Counted from the first letter of the stretch, positions 11,931 through 23,071 are shown. The stretch is DNA of 64,000 nucleotides from Hanleya hanleyi (GCA_036873755.1 JAVTVY010037242.1:100031-164030), one strand, 5' to 3'. Made by a program: numbers and translations. Notes: generated from the sequence alone by a model not told the origin.

Positions 11931-12159
11931 TCCTCGTTATGTATTATTGCTATTTATCTATAACACTGGAGTACGGTTAATCTCTACCTGAAACACGTTA
12001 CTTTATGTAACTCAGTTCTCGATTTAAAGCTGCCAAGGTCTTACGAGATGTATAAAACTTGACTCGATGTCAATAGTGTAAACCAATATGGCGACCGTCT
12101 TAATACTATCGGACTTCTGTTGTTGTCTTTTTTTTTGCTACTACCTCCGGATCGACAAA

Positions 12160-12410
12160 TACTTTAATGCTGACACTCCGTGACTTTTTAGTTTATCCTA
12201 TTGGAATCATTTTGCATGACCGCCATGGATAAGTTCAAAATGGCGGTCATGTGGGGGTACCAGAGTGATATTTTTATATTTCTTCAAATATTCCTGATGG
12301 GAAAGTGGGCAAAAAGTATTTTAGTTCATATCAGATTATTATTTACTAATTTATTTTTACATTTTCTGGTGGAGTCTGATCCAAAGATATAGTCTGGTAG
12401 GTTTCTGCAC
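12160..12410. mobile_element. FB-A segment, inverted relative to 11,340-11,510
   Basis: gctgacactccgtgactttt, then ccgccat..ttcaaaatggcggtcatg, a ggtaccagagtgat stretch and gggaaagtgggcaaaaagta mirror the preceding half (ttgcccacttttc, ggtaccccac, atgcaaatagg). The arrangement gives a diverged large fold-back spanning roughly 10.9-12.4 kb with a PLE tail inside. Confidence 0.55.
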
Positions 12411-12728
12411 TCTATCCTTAGGAATAAAGGAAATATATACGAGGGGAGGCATTTTCCCATGGAAGGGGGGGGGGAGGCGGGCACGTGCCTATGGAATTTG
12501 AGAGTTGATCTTGTTTGTTTGACAAGTATACCAGATTATATTTCTCTGCGTTTCTTGGGTCTTTTGACGGGTGTGCTGAGAACATAATTTGGAATGACTG
12601 AAAATCCCCGCCACAAGCATAGTCCAACACGTCCAAGGCTGAAACGATGCATGAAACTGCACCATGGCTTGTGAACAAAGTATACCTGCCCATATTCATA
12701 CAAAGTCAAACTGCTGGGACTCGTGCGT
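12411..12728. other. No recognised gene; G-rich run at ~12,467
   Basis: A short G-run (gaaggggggggggaggcggg) stands at the head of the stretch. Two overlapping minus-strand frames of 75-93 codons show no domain or splice context and are not annotated as genes. Confidence 0.4.
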
Positions 12729-12870
12729 GCTAGCCGTAAATTCGACCCGAGCAACATGTTCACTTGAATACAAACATATTACATGTAGAAATTTCTACTT
12801 TTCTTGATTCTAGCAGAGTAATAAGCAGTTAAAGTGACTTACAACAGTTTAACAAACATTTGGACTCCCA
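12729..12870. repeat. Direct repeat copy A (~130-140 bp)
   Basis: The block beginning ttcgacccgagcaacatgtt and ending catttggactcccagg is repeated almost unchanged at 14,748-14,878, about 2 kb away. Here it continues into sequence not shared with the second copy, whereas copy B runs directly into an FB-N fragment. Confidence 0.85.
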
Positions 12871-13994
12871 GGCACACACAGAATAATAAATCTACTTGCA
12901 TTGCTATGGTGATTATTTGTGAGAAAAATAAATAGCTTACATTGCAAAAGAGGCTAAATTTTAAGCAGTTTGGCTTTGTATGAATATGAGCAGGGGATAC
13001 TTTTTTGAACACATCAGGAAATTCAAGAAATGTCAACGATATACCTTCATATGTAACCAGTTCTCCCTCAGTTAAAGTCCACTGAGAGAGGCCAACAGCC
13101 AGGCTGCCAGGCTGCTCCTATACGAGTCGCGTGTATTATAGTTTTTTTCCAGTCGATTTTTTTGTAAATGTAGTTGTAAATATTAACTTTAGTTATGAAC
13201 TTTTGTATTCTTCATTGGTAAATTGCAAATATTCCTAGGTTCTGTTTTAAGATAATGCTATTTTCAGGCATTCTGCCTGATCTTTATATTCTCTTTGCAC
13301 AATGAATTCTATTCCTCTATATTTATCACACTCGTCTTCGAAGGTTGTTCCTTCTACTGCATCTTGATCTCGACTAGTGACAGTGTTCCTTATGTGAAAG
13401 CCAGGGCCATTGTCAGATGGATGTCAGTGAATAAATGACTTTATGACTTAACCTCGTTCGACGGCACAGTTACACAATCATCACCATAAAAAGTTGATGG
13501 CCCCAACTACAATCATTGCCAATCATTCGTGGAAAAAACCCATCAGCATTTCTATTACCATGATACGAACAATTAACAAAGCTGAACCCAACTTTCAGAC
13601 AAATATTTAACAGTTTTTACTTCGTTTTCTTAATGCACAATGAATTTGCGTGGTTCTTTGAGGTATCCAGCATAACTTTGGAACCGTGAAGATTTACTTC
13701 AAACCTGTCTTCAGCAAACACTTTGTAGATGTGCACATGTAGATGTTTTGTTGTCGCCGGCTCATATCGAATCTTCCATTTAGTTCCATTAATAAATTAA
13801 ACAACTTTTGTTTTCATCCGAAAAAGTGCATGAATACATTTCTCATTGCGAAGATGTTCATTGATTTAAATGCATGATATAGACAAATGTAGAAGTTTAG
13901 ATTTATCTGGATGTTATATGCGTAGTATCTGTCAGTGTTGAAAGATGTCATTTACTTGGAAGGTAACTATACCGATGCTTAACCTAGAAATTAT
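12871..13994. other. No recognised gene or repeat
   Basis: AT-rich intergenic DNA. Nothing with a domain, RNA fold or internal repeat was recognised here. Confidence 0.4.
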
Positions 13995-14277
13995 ATTTGG
14001 TATGGCCTATAGCTCGCAACTGAGCATATAAACATATGAAATGATTTTTGAGAGAGAACGAATACATTAGTTGTCAGCGGGATTCGAACCCACGACCACG
14101 GTTTATCGCGCCGATGCTCTACCGACTGAACTATTACGGCCCATAGGCATTACGCCCGTGGATTGTCCATGTGATGAACAACCTTCTCTCTCGGTGTTCC
14201 AATGTGCGCAACTGGCTTTACAATGAAGGAATGATATTTGGTATGGCGTATAGCCCACCACTGGGCATATATGCATA
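13995..14277 (-). mobile_element. tRNA-like SINE head (14,068-14,142) between ~40-bp direct repeats
   Basis: On the minus strand GGGCCGTAATAGTTCAGT, then CGGTAGAGCA (A-box) and GGTTCGAATCCC (B-box) are present at tRNA spacing in 14,142-14,068. The acceptor ends do not pair and the anticodon loop has no T33, so this is not a working tRNA. Flanking blocks gatatttggtatggc.tatag..c.actg.gcatata at about 13,995 and 14,232 are direct repeats. The picture fits a tRNA-derived SINE head or a tRNA pseudogene inside a duplicated unit. Confidence 0.65.
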
Positions 14278-14284
14278 CATGTAC

Positions 14285-14455
14285 ACTGTTAGAATTTTTG
14301 GGTCGGACAAACCCAATAATCTTGGGTCAATGGGCTTCCGATCCAAAAAATACTAGTCAGAAATTTTGGGTCAACTATTTTGACCCAACATTATTAGGTC
14401 ACCACTCTCTTGGGTCGCTCTCCGACCCAATATTCTTGGGTTAACATCTTGGTGA
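14285..14455. repeat. Degenerate cluster of (T)TGGGTC / GACCCAA motifs
   Basis: At least seven occurrences of gggtc or its complement gacccaa at irregular 15-30-bp spacing in both orientations (tttttgggtcgg, cttgggtcaat, ttttgacccaa, cgacccaat). No gene. A possible decayed short tandem or fold-back repeat. Confidence 0.55.
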
Positions 14456-14747
14456 TTAGCATTTATCCTAATTGGTCAACTAGTATGGTACTCCCACCAC
14501 ATATTTACGCCGTTAAAATTATCTGGTCGCCCCGACTAGAAAAACACTAGTCGAAATTTTCTACTCAACAGTCGAAATTTCCTAGTCAAGATTGACGACT
14601 ATTATTTTCTTAGTCACCACCTCTAAATCTGAATACTCTTCATGAGCTGTGGAGCACATATGTGGGGGAGGGAAGGCTGATCTGTATACCGGCCATGTTA
14701 AATGTTGGACTGGTGCTATCTACGATAGGACTTATAACATTATATAA

Positions 14748-14878
14748 TTCGACCCGAGCAACATTTCACTTGAATACAAACATATTACATGTAGAACTTT
14801 CTACTTTTCTTGATTCTAGCAGAGTAATAAGCAGTTAAAGTGACCTACAACATTTTAACAAACATTTGGACTCCCAGG
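14748..14878. repeat. Direct repeat copy B
   Basis: Second copy of the 12,729-12,870 block, with a few substitutions (aactttcta for aaatttcta; acattttaac for acagtttaac). It abuts the FB-N fragment that starts gttgatacgagttttcccct. Confidence 0.85.
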
Positions 14879-15135
14879 GTTGATACGAGTTTTCCCCTAT
14901 TGTAGGGGTAAAGTCCCGGCGTGTTCCGCTTTTTATATTTTCGGGACAAACCCCATGTATTTGGGACTACTTTCTGTCCGCGGAGGCAAACTGTATCACC
15001 GCCAGACAGCGTCTACAGATATAGGTCAACCAGTCCTACCCAGGTCACGCCCGATTCACGCAGACCGGAAGTGACGTCATACATGCGCAGAACTCCTGCG
15101 CACACCACTTTCGATTTCTCGCGCATGCGCACTGG
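14879..15135. mobile_element. Fragment of giant fold-back family FB-N
   Basis: gttttcccctattgtagggg, aaagtcc..tgttccgctttttatattttcggg and a ccgcggaggcaaactgtatcaccgcc block recur in order at 58,150-58,370 and 61,720-62,090. It also carries CGGAAGTGACGTCA and a perfect GCGCATGCGC at 15,121-15,130. No mirrored arm is present, so it is a solo or deleted remnant. Confidence 0.75.
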
Positions 15136-15169
15136 CACCAATGTGGCTTTAGATGCACTCTGTATACTA

Positions 15170-15600
15170 CTTACGAGCGTACCGAGAAAGAACTGTGGCG
15201 TTACGTTCCGTAACGTGTCTAAATCCGCTTATCTCGGGGCTAGGGGTCGTTTGAACTCATGTACTTCAAGATCCTCGAGGTGTTCATATGAACACGCGCA
15301 TTCAAAGCGTGACTGAGATACATCACTTTCTAGATAACGAATAACAACGAAAATCATGTGGATTAAGAAAGCCGATCAGTGATACGGTTTCGATATCTTT
15401 GGAACACATCATGATGCCTTGTCGCCATAATTAAAAACTATTGACTTCTTCACTCTTGTAGGAAACTAGTCTATGTTTATGTATACTATGATTGTTTTTC
15501 TTTGAATGTGGTCTTAATGCTGTTATTTGAATTATGTATTTGATTTATGGACTTGAAAATTCTTTAATGGACGATGACGAACTAGACGCTTGTATTGTAT
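15170..15600 (+). mobile_element. Penelope-like element 3' end, plus orientation
   Basis: gttacgttccgtaacgtgtc, ggggctaggggtcgt, a gttcatatgaacac..gcgtgactgagatacatca block and the closing ggacgatgacgaactagacg give the same order as the reverse complement of 42,345-42,760. No RT codons are retained. Confidence 0.8.
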
Positions 15601-15689
15601 AGTAATTTTTATTTTTTTTATTTTATGCATTATCTCGCCTAGTGCCATTTGCTAGATCCTGCTAACTGTGCGGATTTTAATTATCGTCA

Positions 15690-16215
15690 CAATGCAATAT
15701 TGCAGAAACTTTCAAAAGAGAGCTATACCACCAAGCGTCTTCCCTCAAATTTCCTAAATTTTGGCGATACAATATCGCATGCTGATATCAAAATACGAGC
15801 GTAGCGTGGAAGATCTATGGGCTACGTTCCGTAACTTGTGTCTAATTTTGCTTAACCCGGGGTTATCGGACTTATGGACCCATGTATTCAATATCCTCGT
15901 GTTGCTATAATGAACAGTCACAATCATAGCGTGACTGAGCTACATCATTATCTACTTAACGACTTTACAACGAAAATCATATGGATTAAGAATACTGATC
16001 CGCGATACGGATTTGATATGTTTGGAACAGCGGCATAATCCAAAACTGTTGACCGATTCTCTCTTGCAGGAAACTAGATTATGTTGATGTATACTATGAT
16101 TTGGTTTTAAATTTGGAGCTGTTATATGAATTAGTTCTTTGGATTATGGATGCGGAAATTCTTTAATGCACGACGGTCGAATATTGAATGACGGACTTGA
16201 CGCTTGCATTATAAT
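15690..16215 (+). mobile_element. Penelope-like element with last RT codons, plus orientation
   Basis: The 5' end encodes QKLSKESYTTKRLPSNFLNF then GDTISHADIKI.., equivalent to the last ~40 residues of the RT at 42,739. It continues into ctacgttccgtaacttgtgt and the usual 3' region, ending ..acggacttgacgcttgc near 16,207. It is a severely 5'-truncated copy, and a second copy of the family within 600 bp of 15,170-15,600 in the same orientation. A further minus-orientation scrap follows at about 16,265-16,350 (gtccgtcgtcgtccatta). Confidence 0.8.
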
Positions 16216-16350
16216 GAAATTAGTTTTCTTGACGACTGAGTTAACGAAAACAACGACATATTGACAAAGAATCGTGTAGTCCGTCGTCGTCCATTAAAAA
16301 ATTTCTGCGTCCATAATCCCAAGACTTGTTCCATATTCCATATAACATAT

Positions 16351-17992
16351 TTGTTTCTGCAAAACCGACATCATACATACATATTTATAAATTCAATAAA
16401 CTAATGGTTGCTTTAACCCACACGCGCTTATGTAAAGTACTGTTAGTAAATCATTATTGTCTACTGATATGGATTCAATTTTGCCGAAGTTCAATAAGAT
16501 GTTATATTTTTTAGCTTGACGATCACAATCATCCGGTATGTCCTAGAAATATTTATCAGCTAACGTGACTGACTTGTCATTGACAGCTGGACTGGCATTG
16601 TCAGTTAGTACTTGTAGTGCTGCAGTCATATGCAAATGCGTCTGCAGTGCCGAATCCAGATTGGAACTCGTGATATTGTCAGCTGGTACGTTCTCACCCG
16701 GGCATCTGTTATTTGACCGTGCACAAAAACTCCGTGAACCTGTTTTACCTTCATTTCGGTTGCGGTTCCATTTATTTGCATAACAGACGTTGTTGGTGTA
16801 TTCATTGTTATTTCTGTGCGAACGGCCACACTGTCCTTGCGATATATTAGCATAACACTTGCTTGATCTTGTAAGAAATGAAATCGATTACTTGTACCAA
16901 CAGGACATCCAGTTCATGCCACACAACATTAATTTTACTACCAAAGGAACGCCTGGTTAAAAAGAGGACACTATTATCTAGAGAAGCACAATACAGGCTG
17001 TTACGTGAGTTAAATTTTAATCTAGACGGCGCCAGCAGATTTTAAAATATCCAACCGTTGTTCTTGCTGTCCAGTCAGATATCTAACATTTGTCCAGCTG
17101 GTGAAACACGCTCTAATATGGCATATCTTATTATTTATATTATATTATATTATCAAAAAGAAAAACAAATGTGGTATATCTTCAGTATATTATAGTTAGT
17201 TACCGCTTGCGGATGCCAGATGATATACATTACTTGGTATGACTGTCTTTGGCGAGTTTGGGGTGTGACTGCCAGGTAAGACCATCTGTTTATTTGCTCT
17301 CTTGTCAATATTCTAAACTAAGGCACTCGCTATATAATGGTTTATTAATTTCATATTCTAGAAGAATATTACATTACCGTCATGCAGAAAACACCTGGTA
17401 TATTTATCAGTTATGGTCTGCTCCCGACGGAACTATTTCCCCATAGTGCCATCTGGGGGAGATAGTTTCATTCAAACTGAGAATTAGTGACAGTTCTATT
17501 TTGGGCATGTACTCTCAACAGTTCAAAGAAGTCATTTTGCAGACCAATTTAATGCAGGAAAACAGTGCAGTTTGTTGTGTCAATTGACTAGTTTGTAGCT
17601 AGATAATGCTGAAAAATGAATGGCACTAGAAACCAACCCAAACCCTTAAGCAGTGTTAAGTTTACTTAGTTCTATTGATTTGATTTTGAAACAGAACTGC
17701 CATTTGCTCTAAAAAAAAGTCTCAATATCTTGAATTTAACAAACCACAGAAAGTTGAAAATTAACACACACACACGCACACAAATTTGGTTGTCATGATA
17801 TTAATACTGTTGAATATTTTAATAAACAGGTGACTAAAAACGTGAACCTTGCATGTCAATTTTGTTCACAAGACCTCACTGTTGAACATATTCAAAAGGA
17901 TTTCTGAACGGCGAGATATAAAATGAGCTCTACTGGACATCTGTTTAAAATAATGTGCAAAATATCAATTTCAGCTAAAAGCTATGATCATA
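16351..17992. other. No recognised gene
   Basis: Short frames at 16,565-16,783 plus and 16,626-16,853 minus overlap and show no domain. A short (CA)n lies near 17,765. Nothing else was recognised. Confidence 0.4.
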
Positions 17993-19045
17993 TTAAGGGG
18001 GTGACATATGCAACTATACCTTTTTTCATAGAATCACAAGTGATCTGATTACTGAATAGGCAACACAGTTGATGGCCAATATCATATACCAAAATGTTCT
18101 CCAAACCTTGCTGAATGTGAATATGACACATCTTTGAACAAACAATGTAAATTGTATTCTTGGTAGTTCTTGGTAATATAATTACAAAAACAATGATTCT
18201 TGGGACTGCCAGCAGAAGTACATAAATATTAAACACACAATATTGAAAAGCAGTTAAGAAAATTCTGTACAGTATGTTCTGCAACAAAGACTATGTTAGA
18301 TATGAAAAATGATTTGGGAAGTATTTTTAAATATTTTTTTTACTTCTTCAGTGATTGTCTTAGTCTGGAAATTGTGTGTACCAGACATGGGGATCAAATC
18401 ACAGATATGTGTCAATTGGCAGTTAATTATGCAGCTTCTTTTAGAACCTGGCACAATCACAACAGGCTGTGAATGAATGGACGACAATAGGCAGTTGGGG
18501 ATTAAATAGAAAGAATCCAGGGCATTTCCCTCACTGACTGCACAAACTGGTTTAGATGTATTAGCTTTCACAAACTAACACAGGTTGGTGACAGAAGTGT
18601 GACACACAGGTCTGTCTTGGATAGCTCTACACAGCTTTGGACTGTCCTTCATATTGGCTAACATGAATTACCATTGCCTTGGACAATTATTTCGACATAG
18701 TAAATGATAAACAAACTTTTAAAACTACTTTCCGATGGAATTTTCTTTTCTGCCATAGTCTTTGTTGTATCAGTGATTTCATACAATTTTTAGGACCATC
18801 TTTCAAGAGTGTGTGTTTATTCTTTATTGACTTCTGCTGGCAGTGCCGAGACGCTTTGTTTCTGTAATTATATTCTCCAATTTACATTGTTTGTTCAAAG
18901 GGGTGTCATACATGTATTCACATTCAGCCAGGTTTGGGAAACATATTGGTATATGATATTGGCCACCAACTTTATTGCCTATTTAGTAATCAGATCACTT
19001 GTGATTCTATGAAAAGAGGTATAGTTGCATATGTCACCCCCTTAA
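17993..19045. mobile_element. ~1.05-kb TTAA-flanked element with ~250-300-bp terminal inverted repeats
   Basis: TTAA (17,993-17,996) is followed by GGGGGTGACATATGCAACTA. The right side reads the exact complement and ends CCCCC-TTAA (19,042-19,045). The inverted similarity runs inward about 250-300 bp (17,997-18,253 with 18,795-19,041; for example cacaagtgatctgattact and gccaatatcatatacca in both), with small indels. The ~540-bp centre has no recognised protein. A TTAA duplication with G/C-ending inverted repeats is characteristic of piggyBac-type target choice (inference; no transposase is present). Long minus-strand frames across it look incidental. Confidence 0.85.
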
Positions 19046-19954
19046 CTTTGCATACCTCATAGTGCCTATAGTTAATGAGGGATATCTTTTTCAATCAAAA
19101 TTGCATATTTTGAAAAGTGACAACAGGTATTCTTGGTAGTTCTTAAATGTTACTGAATTGAAATTATCAAGGAATTGGTCAACAAAATGAATTGGAAACG
19201 ATTTCGGTCAGATATAAGAATCAGGTTTGCATTGATATTGCGCCAAGACCATTATGCTCGTATGAAGTCTCCGCTTGCTATGATATGTTAATTTCAAAAT
19301 ATTCACATATTTTGGATGGCGACAACAATCGTTTGATACCACAACAATAATGCACAATAATGGCTCTTAACTTCGTCTTGTCTTATTCAGACCCTTCGTC
19401 GAGTGTGGGTTTGCCTCGTACGACTTATATGAAGTTCATCCCTGTGATCGAATCTGATTGTCTTCAGGAACAAACTTAACCAATCAACGCTGTCCGAAGG
19501 GATACTATAATAGCTGCAGCCAACGGAAGCAACAAGAAGACACAGAAAAGAAGAAGCGACATTTAGTTGAGTTTGTTCCAATTTTTCTACACGCTATGAT
19601 TATATTTCTTAATTTTGTGTTATCACTCAACATGTTTAAGGTTATTTGAGCGCCCCCTTCCAACGAAGTTGGAAGATTGAGGATATTGCAACTGTACCAT
19701 AGTAGTAGTGAGAGAGCAAAATCCTGGTCGAAAAGGAGGCTCAAAATTGAAGCTGATGACGTCACGGATGGCGTCACATCCGGGTCAATTGTCAAAGGTC
19801 ACATCCGGATCAAAGGTCATGTGAAGGTCACCTCCGATGGCGTCCTGTCACGTGAACAAGTTATATCCCCGCACATATAAGACCCCAGTGATCTCCGGGG
19901 AATGGATACGGGTGGTCATTTTCAGGTAGGCCTGGGGTGGACAGGGTAGGTCCT
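19046..19954. other. No recognised gene; GC-rich flank of giant palindrome
   Basis: AT-rich until about 19,640, then GC-rich with TGACGTCA (19,757), repeated gg(t)cacatccgg.tcaa and TCACGTGA near 19,849. Base composition here resembles FB-N arms, but no mirrored partner was found on the right side, so it was left outside the palindrome. Confidence 0.4.
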
Positions 19955-20110
19955 TGCCGGCGCAGTGGACAATGTTTAACCTAATGGGAAACCCACGCAT
20001 CGACATTTGCCGTATAGGGTGTGGCCTCTTGTTTTTCTCGTCTCTCCACGTAGAACACGATAGCGGAAGTTCAGAAGTCATTGGTGGAAATCTGCTGAAA
20101 AGTTCGCATT

Positions 20111-20272
20111 GCGCATGCGCACTTGGCAGGCAGATCGAGGTGGGCGTTTTGGAGTTTGGGTGGGCCCATATTGGGCAGATTGGGTTGAGTGAGATGTCCT
20201 CGTGAAGTTCTCGTGGGGGAGCATCCGACTGGATGGGTGTAACGTGAAACTGATGTCATTCCGCGCATGCGC
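20111..20272. promoter_or_regulatory. Two perfect NRF1-type palindromes GCGCATGCGC
   Basis: Exact GCGCATGCGC at 20,111-20,120 and 20,263-20,272, with further perfect sites at 21,168-21,177 and, in the mirrored arm, 25,463-25,472. The 10-mer is the core of the NRF1 binding consensus (established knowledge). Function here is untested. Confidence 0.6.
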
Positions 20273-20389
20273 AGTAAAAAAGGGGCATGGGAATGGACGT
20301 TTTTGGGGTCGAGGTGGGTCACTATTGGTCCAAATGGGCCGTGGGAGGTATCAAAGTGAAGCGCTCCTCCAGGGCGATCATGTCATGAG

Positions 20390-20935
20390 TGGGTGCATGT
20401 AAAATTAGGAGTGAGTTTGAACATATATAAAATCCGGAAACATGGACTTTACCCCTAAAATAGGGAAAAGCCTTATCAACCAGGTCTAGATGGGCTAATA
20501 TGGTTTCACAGCCGATCAGGGCCTGCCGAGAGAGGCAGGGTTTGTTAGCAGGTGCATGTAAAATTAGGATTGGGTTTGGAACATATTAAAAGCGGAACAC
20601 GGACTTTACCCAAACTAGGGAAAATCCCTATCAACCAGGTCTAGAGGGACTAATATCGGTCCCCGGCGAATCGGAGCCTGCTGAGAAAGGCAGGGTGGGT
20701 TAGTGGGTGTATATAAATTTAGGATTGGGTTTGCCATATAAAAAGCAGAAAACGGACTTTACAACTAAACCGTGGAGAACCATCGAGGGAAGTGAATATG
20801 GTGGTGTCTGCAGGGTTGCATGTAAAATTAGGATTTGTCCCGAAAATATAAAACGCGGAAGGCGGACTTTACAGCTAAACCATGGAGAATCATGGATGTT
20901 CTGGGGTCCAGACCATCCCTGGATCAAATGAGCGC
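20390..20935. repeat. Four tandem copies of a ~110-157-bp module in the left arm of FB-N1
   Basis: The phrase gggtgcatgtaaaattagga (or close) recurs at about 20,390, 20,548, 20,702 and 20,812. Each is followed by a tataaa..cgga..cggactttac block, and the first two also by a ccctatcaaccaggtctaga-like block. The right arm has only one equivalent (25,090-25,200), so expansion happened after the palindrome formed or contraction occurred on the right. Confidence 0.8.
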
Positions 20936-21454
20936 TCGCTGTAACGCCGTAAAGCCCTAGCATAGCCCCTTGACGCCATGGTGTAGACCGATGAGAGAAC
21001 AACGACAACAAGGATGACACGTCAATCATTTTATTCTCCTCTCCATCACATCATACCCACGCTGGGGATGTCTACGTCATCTAAGATGTCACCGTATGAG
21101 GTCTTCTTTCGAAGTTCTCTTGGAGTAGCGTCGGACTGGACTGGTATCTAGCCGGCTTTGTCATTCTGCGCATGCGCAGTCTGGCCGTAGTATAGAAAGC
21201 AGCAATTTTGGGGGTGCGTGGGATGTGTATGAGGGACCAACCGTAGTCGTGGCATCGTGTGGGGTGTCAAAGAGAAGCTCTCGTGGTGTAGACCACGATT
21301 GGTGGAATGTCCATGTCATCTGTGACGTCATTGGTGACGTCATCAGTAGGAGAAGTAGCCAAAGTGGGCATTTTGGGGGTGTGAAGGAAGGTGTTTGGGT
21401 AGAGATGGACCATCCATGGTCCGAATGCGTCGTGTGAGGTGTCATCTTGTAGCA

Positions 21455-21670
21455 ACGCCCGACAACGCCAAGCTTAACGCTTCAACGCCCTGGTGAAATA
21501 GTTCAGAAGCTCTGATTTTCTAGATATTCCATGGAGTTGTCACTAATTCATCGAAATGCATTGAAGCCCGTCAGCGCCCATTGTTACGCCTTAACGCTCT
21601 GTCTGTACGCCTTAACGCCCGTCTCAATGCTTTAACGCCTTATCGTCCTATCCTAACGCCCTAACACGCA
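21455..21670. repeat. Cluster of TTAACGCC(C) motifs, mirrored at 23,205-23,450
   Basis: aacgcc or its near-forms recur every 10-30 bp (gccttaacgctc, gccttaacgcccg, ctttaacgcctt, taacgccctaac). The right arm carries the complement (gggcgttgag, ggcgttaaggcg). A degenerate ~18-bp tandem repeat inside both arms. No function known to me. Confidence 0.7.
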
Positions 21671-21812
21671 TAGCTAGTCAATCGGTGAGCTGGGGAAGTA
21701 GCCAATCAGTGCAGCCATACGGGCATTCACGGCGTGCAAACCGCGGCATGTAAAGCATGCAACAAAATGTAGTACTACATATGACTCATTATGTCTATCA
21801 TAATCAACGTTG

Positions 21813-21897
21813 GCCATGATGGCCGAGTGGTCTAAGGCGCCAGTCTTAAGTGCTGGCCCACATATGTGGGACGTGGGTTGGAATCCCACTCCTGACA
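21813..21897 (+). tRNA. tRNA-Leu(UAA), left-arm copy, probably decayed
   Basis: An 85-nt cloverleaf with A-box TGGCCGAGTGGTC, anticodon stem CCAGT/GCTGG and loop CTTAAGT giving anticodon TAA, a long variable arm typical of Leu, and a T-arm. There are two acceptor mismatches (GCCATGA against TCCTGAC), and the B-box carries GGTTGGAATCC instead of GGTTCGAATCC. A TTTTT stretch follows at ~21,904. It is likely a pseudogene or weakly expressed. The mirrored copy at 22,987-23,071 keeps an intact B-box. Confidence 0.7.
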
Positions 21898-21990
21898 CCC
21901 ACCTTTTTCGTTGTTCTTCGTCATGTTGTAAAACCATTGTACAAATATAGCACTATATATCAATCGTTAGGACCACGATAACCAGCGTTG

Positions 21991-22107
21991 GTCAGGATGG
22001 CCGAGTGGTCTAAGGCTCCAGTCTCAAGATCTATGAAATTGTCTTCCCTGGGGTATTGGTATACTGGTCTGCACATGATGGAGTGGGTTCGAATCCCCCT
22101 CCTGACA
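21991..22107 (+). tRNA. tRNA-Leu(CAA) with a 33-nt intron
   Basis: Acceptor GTCAGGA pairs fully with TCCTGAC. A-box TGGCCGAGTGGTC and B-box GGTTCGAATCC are intact. The anticodon stem is CCAGT (22,018-22,022) with ACTGG (22,063-22,067). The loop reads CT-CAA-G, then an intron (22,029-22,061) after position 37, the canonical site, and then T38. An intron in tRNA-Leu(CAA) is the normal eukaryotic state. There is one mismatch in the T-stem (GTGGG/CCCCC). The TTTT terminator lies at ~22,114. This is the best-preserved Leu gene of the four, separated from tRNA-Leu(UAA) by ~93 bp. Confidence 0.85.
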
Positions 22108-22364
22108 TGCACCATTTTACTGGTCACACGAAGTCGTAGTAATGAGAAAGTTATTGTTGAGATAGTGTAGTCTCTCAATTGCGGGTAAGTAAAAGTCAAG
22201 GGAAGTAATCCAGTTTAGTAGTACAGAAAGTAGAAACTATCAGGGTTAATATGGGGTGTGGGGTGTCCTCTTGAAGCTCTCGTGGTATAGACCACGACGT
22301 TAGGGCTTTCCATGTCATTTGTGACGTCATTGGTGACGTCATCAGTACGAGTAGTAGCGAAATT

Positions 22365-22450
22365 GTGAGTGTGTGGTGGTGGTAGTAATGATGTGTGGTG
22401 GTGGTAGTAATGATGTGTGGTGGTGGTAGTAGTGGTGTGTGATGGCGGTG
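22365..22450. repeat. Short GTGTGGTGGTGGTAGTAATGAT tandem repeat at palindrome centre
   Basis: About three and a half copies of a ~24-bp GT-rich unit in the spacer between FB-N1 arms. It is present once only and has no mirror. Confidence 0.85.
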
Positions 22451-22776
22451 GTGGTGTCTGTACATTTAGGGACTAACTCGTGTCCCCCATCAGTCCATAC
22501 GTATTGGTCGGCTAATCAAATTTTCGCTACCACTCTTACTGATGACGTCACCAATGACGTCGCAAATGACTTGGAAATCCCTCATGTCGTGGTCTACACC
22601 ACGAGAGCTTCAAGAGGACACCCTACACCTCATATTAACCCGGATAGTTTCTGCTTTCTGTACTACTGAACTGGATTACTTCCCTTGACTTTTACTTAAA
22701 CGGAATTGAGAGATTACGCTATCTCCGCAACAACAGTCTCATTTCTATGACTCCGTATGACCAGTAAAATGATGCG

Positions 22777-22893
22777 TGTCAGGAGTGAGATTCGAACCCA
22801 CGCCCGCATGTGCAGTCCAGTATACCTATACCCCGGGGAAGACAATTTCATAGATCCGGAGACTGGCGCCTTAGACCACTCGGCCAACCTGAT
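22777..22893 (-). pseudogene. tRNA-Leu(CAA)-derived pseudogene with intron, mirrored copy
   Basis: 117 nt, the same length and layout as 21,991-22,107 in inverted orientation, including the intron-like insert. The anticodon triplet has become CCG (loop CTCCGGA), and two acceptor pairs are lost (ATCAGGT against TCCTGAC). A- and B-boxes remain (TGGCCGAGTGGTC; GGTTCGAATCT). The changes argue against a leucine function. A read-through role as another isoacceptor is unlikely. Confidence 0.8.
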
Positions 22894-22986
22894 CAACGCT
22901 GGATATCGTGGTCATAATGATGCTTCTATACTGCTATATTTGTACAATGGTTTTACAACATGGGGGAGAATAAAGAGAAAGATACG

Positions 22987-23071
22987 CGTCAGGAGTGGGA
23001 TTCGAACCCACGTCCCATATATGTGGACCAGCACTTAAGACTGGCGCCTTAGACCACTTGGCCATCATGAC
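22987..23071 (-). tRNA. tRNA-Leu(UAA), right-arm copy
   Basis: 85 nt with anticodon TAA in loop CTTAAGT, stem CCAGT/GCTGG, an intact B-box GGTTCGAATCC and a T-stem GTGGG/CCCAC fully paired. The acceptor GTCATGA/TCCTGAC has one mismatch. The A-box is slightly altered (TGGCCAAGTGGTC). The downstream T-run is short (TTT). It is better preserved than its mirror at 21,813. Possibly functional. Confidence 0.75.

Noticed and set aside
12418..12763. Overlapping minus-strand frames (93 and 75 codons)
   Set aside because: No domain, no conserved copy. They overlap a G-rich run and direct repeat copy A.
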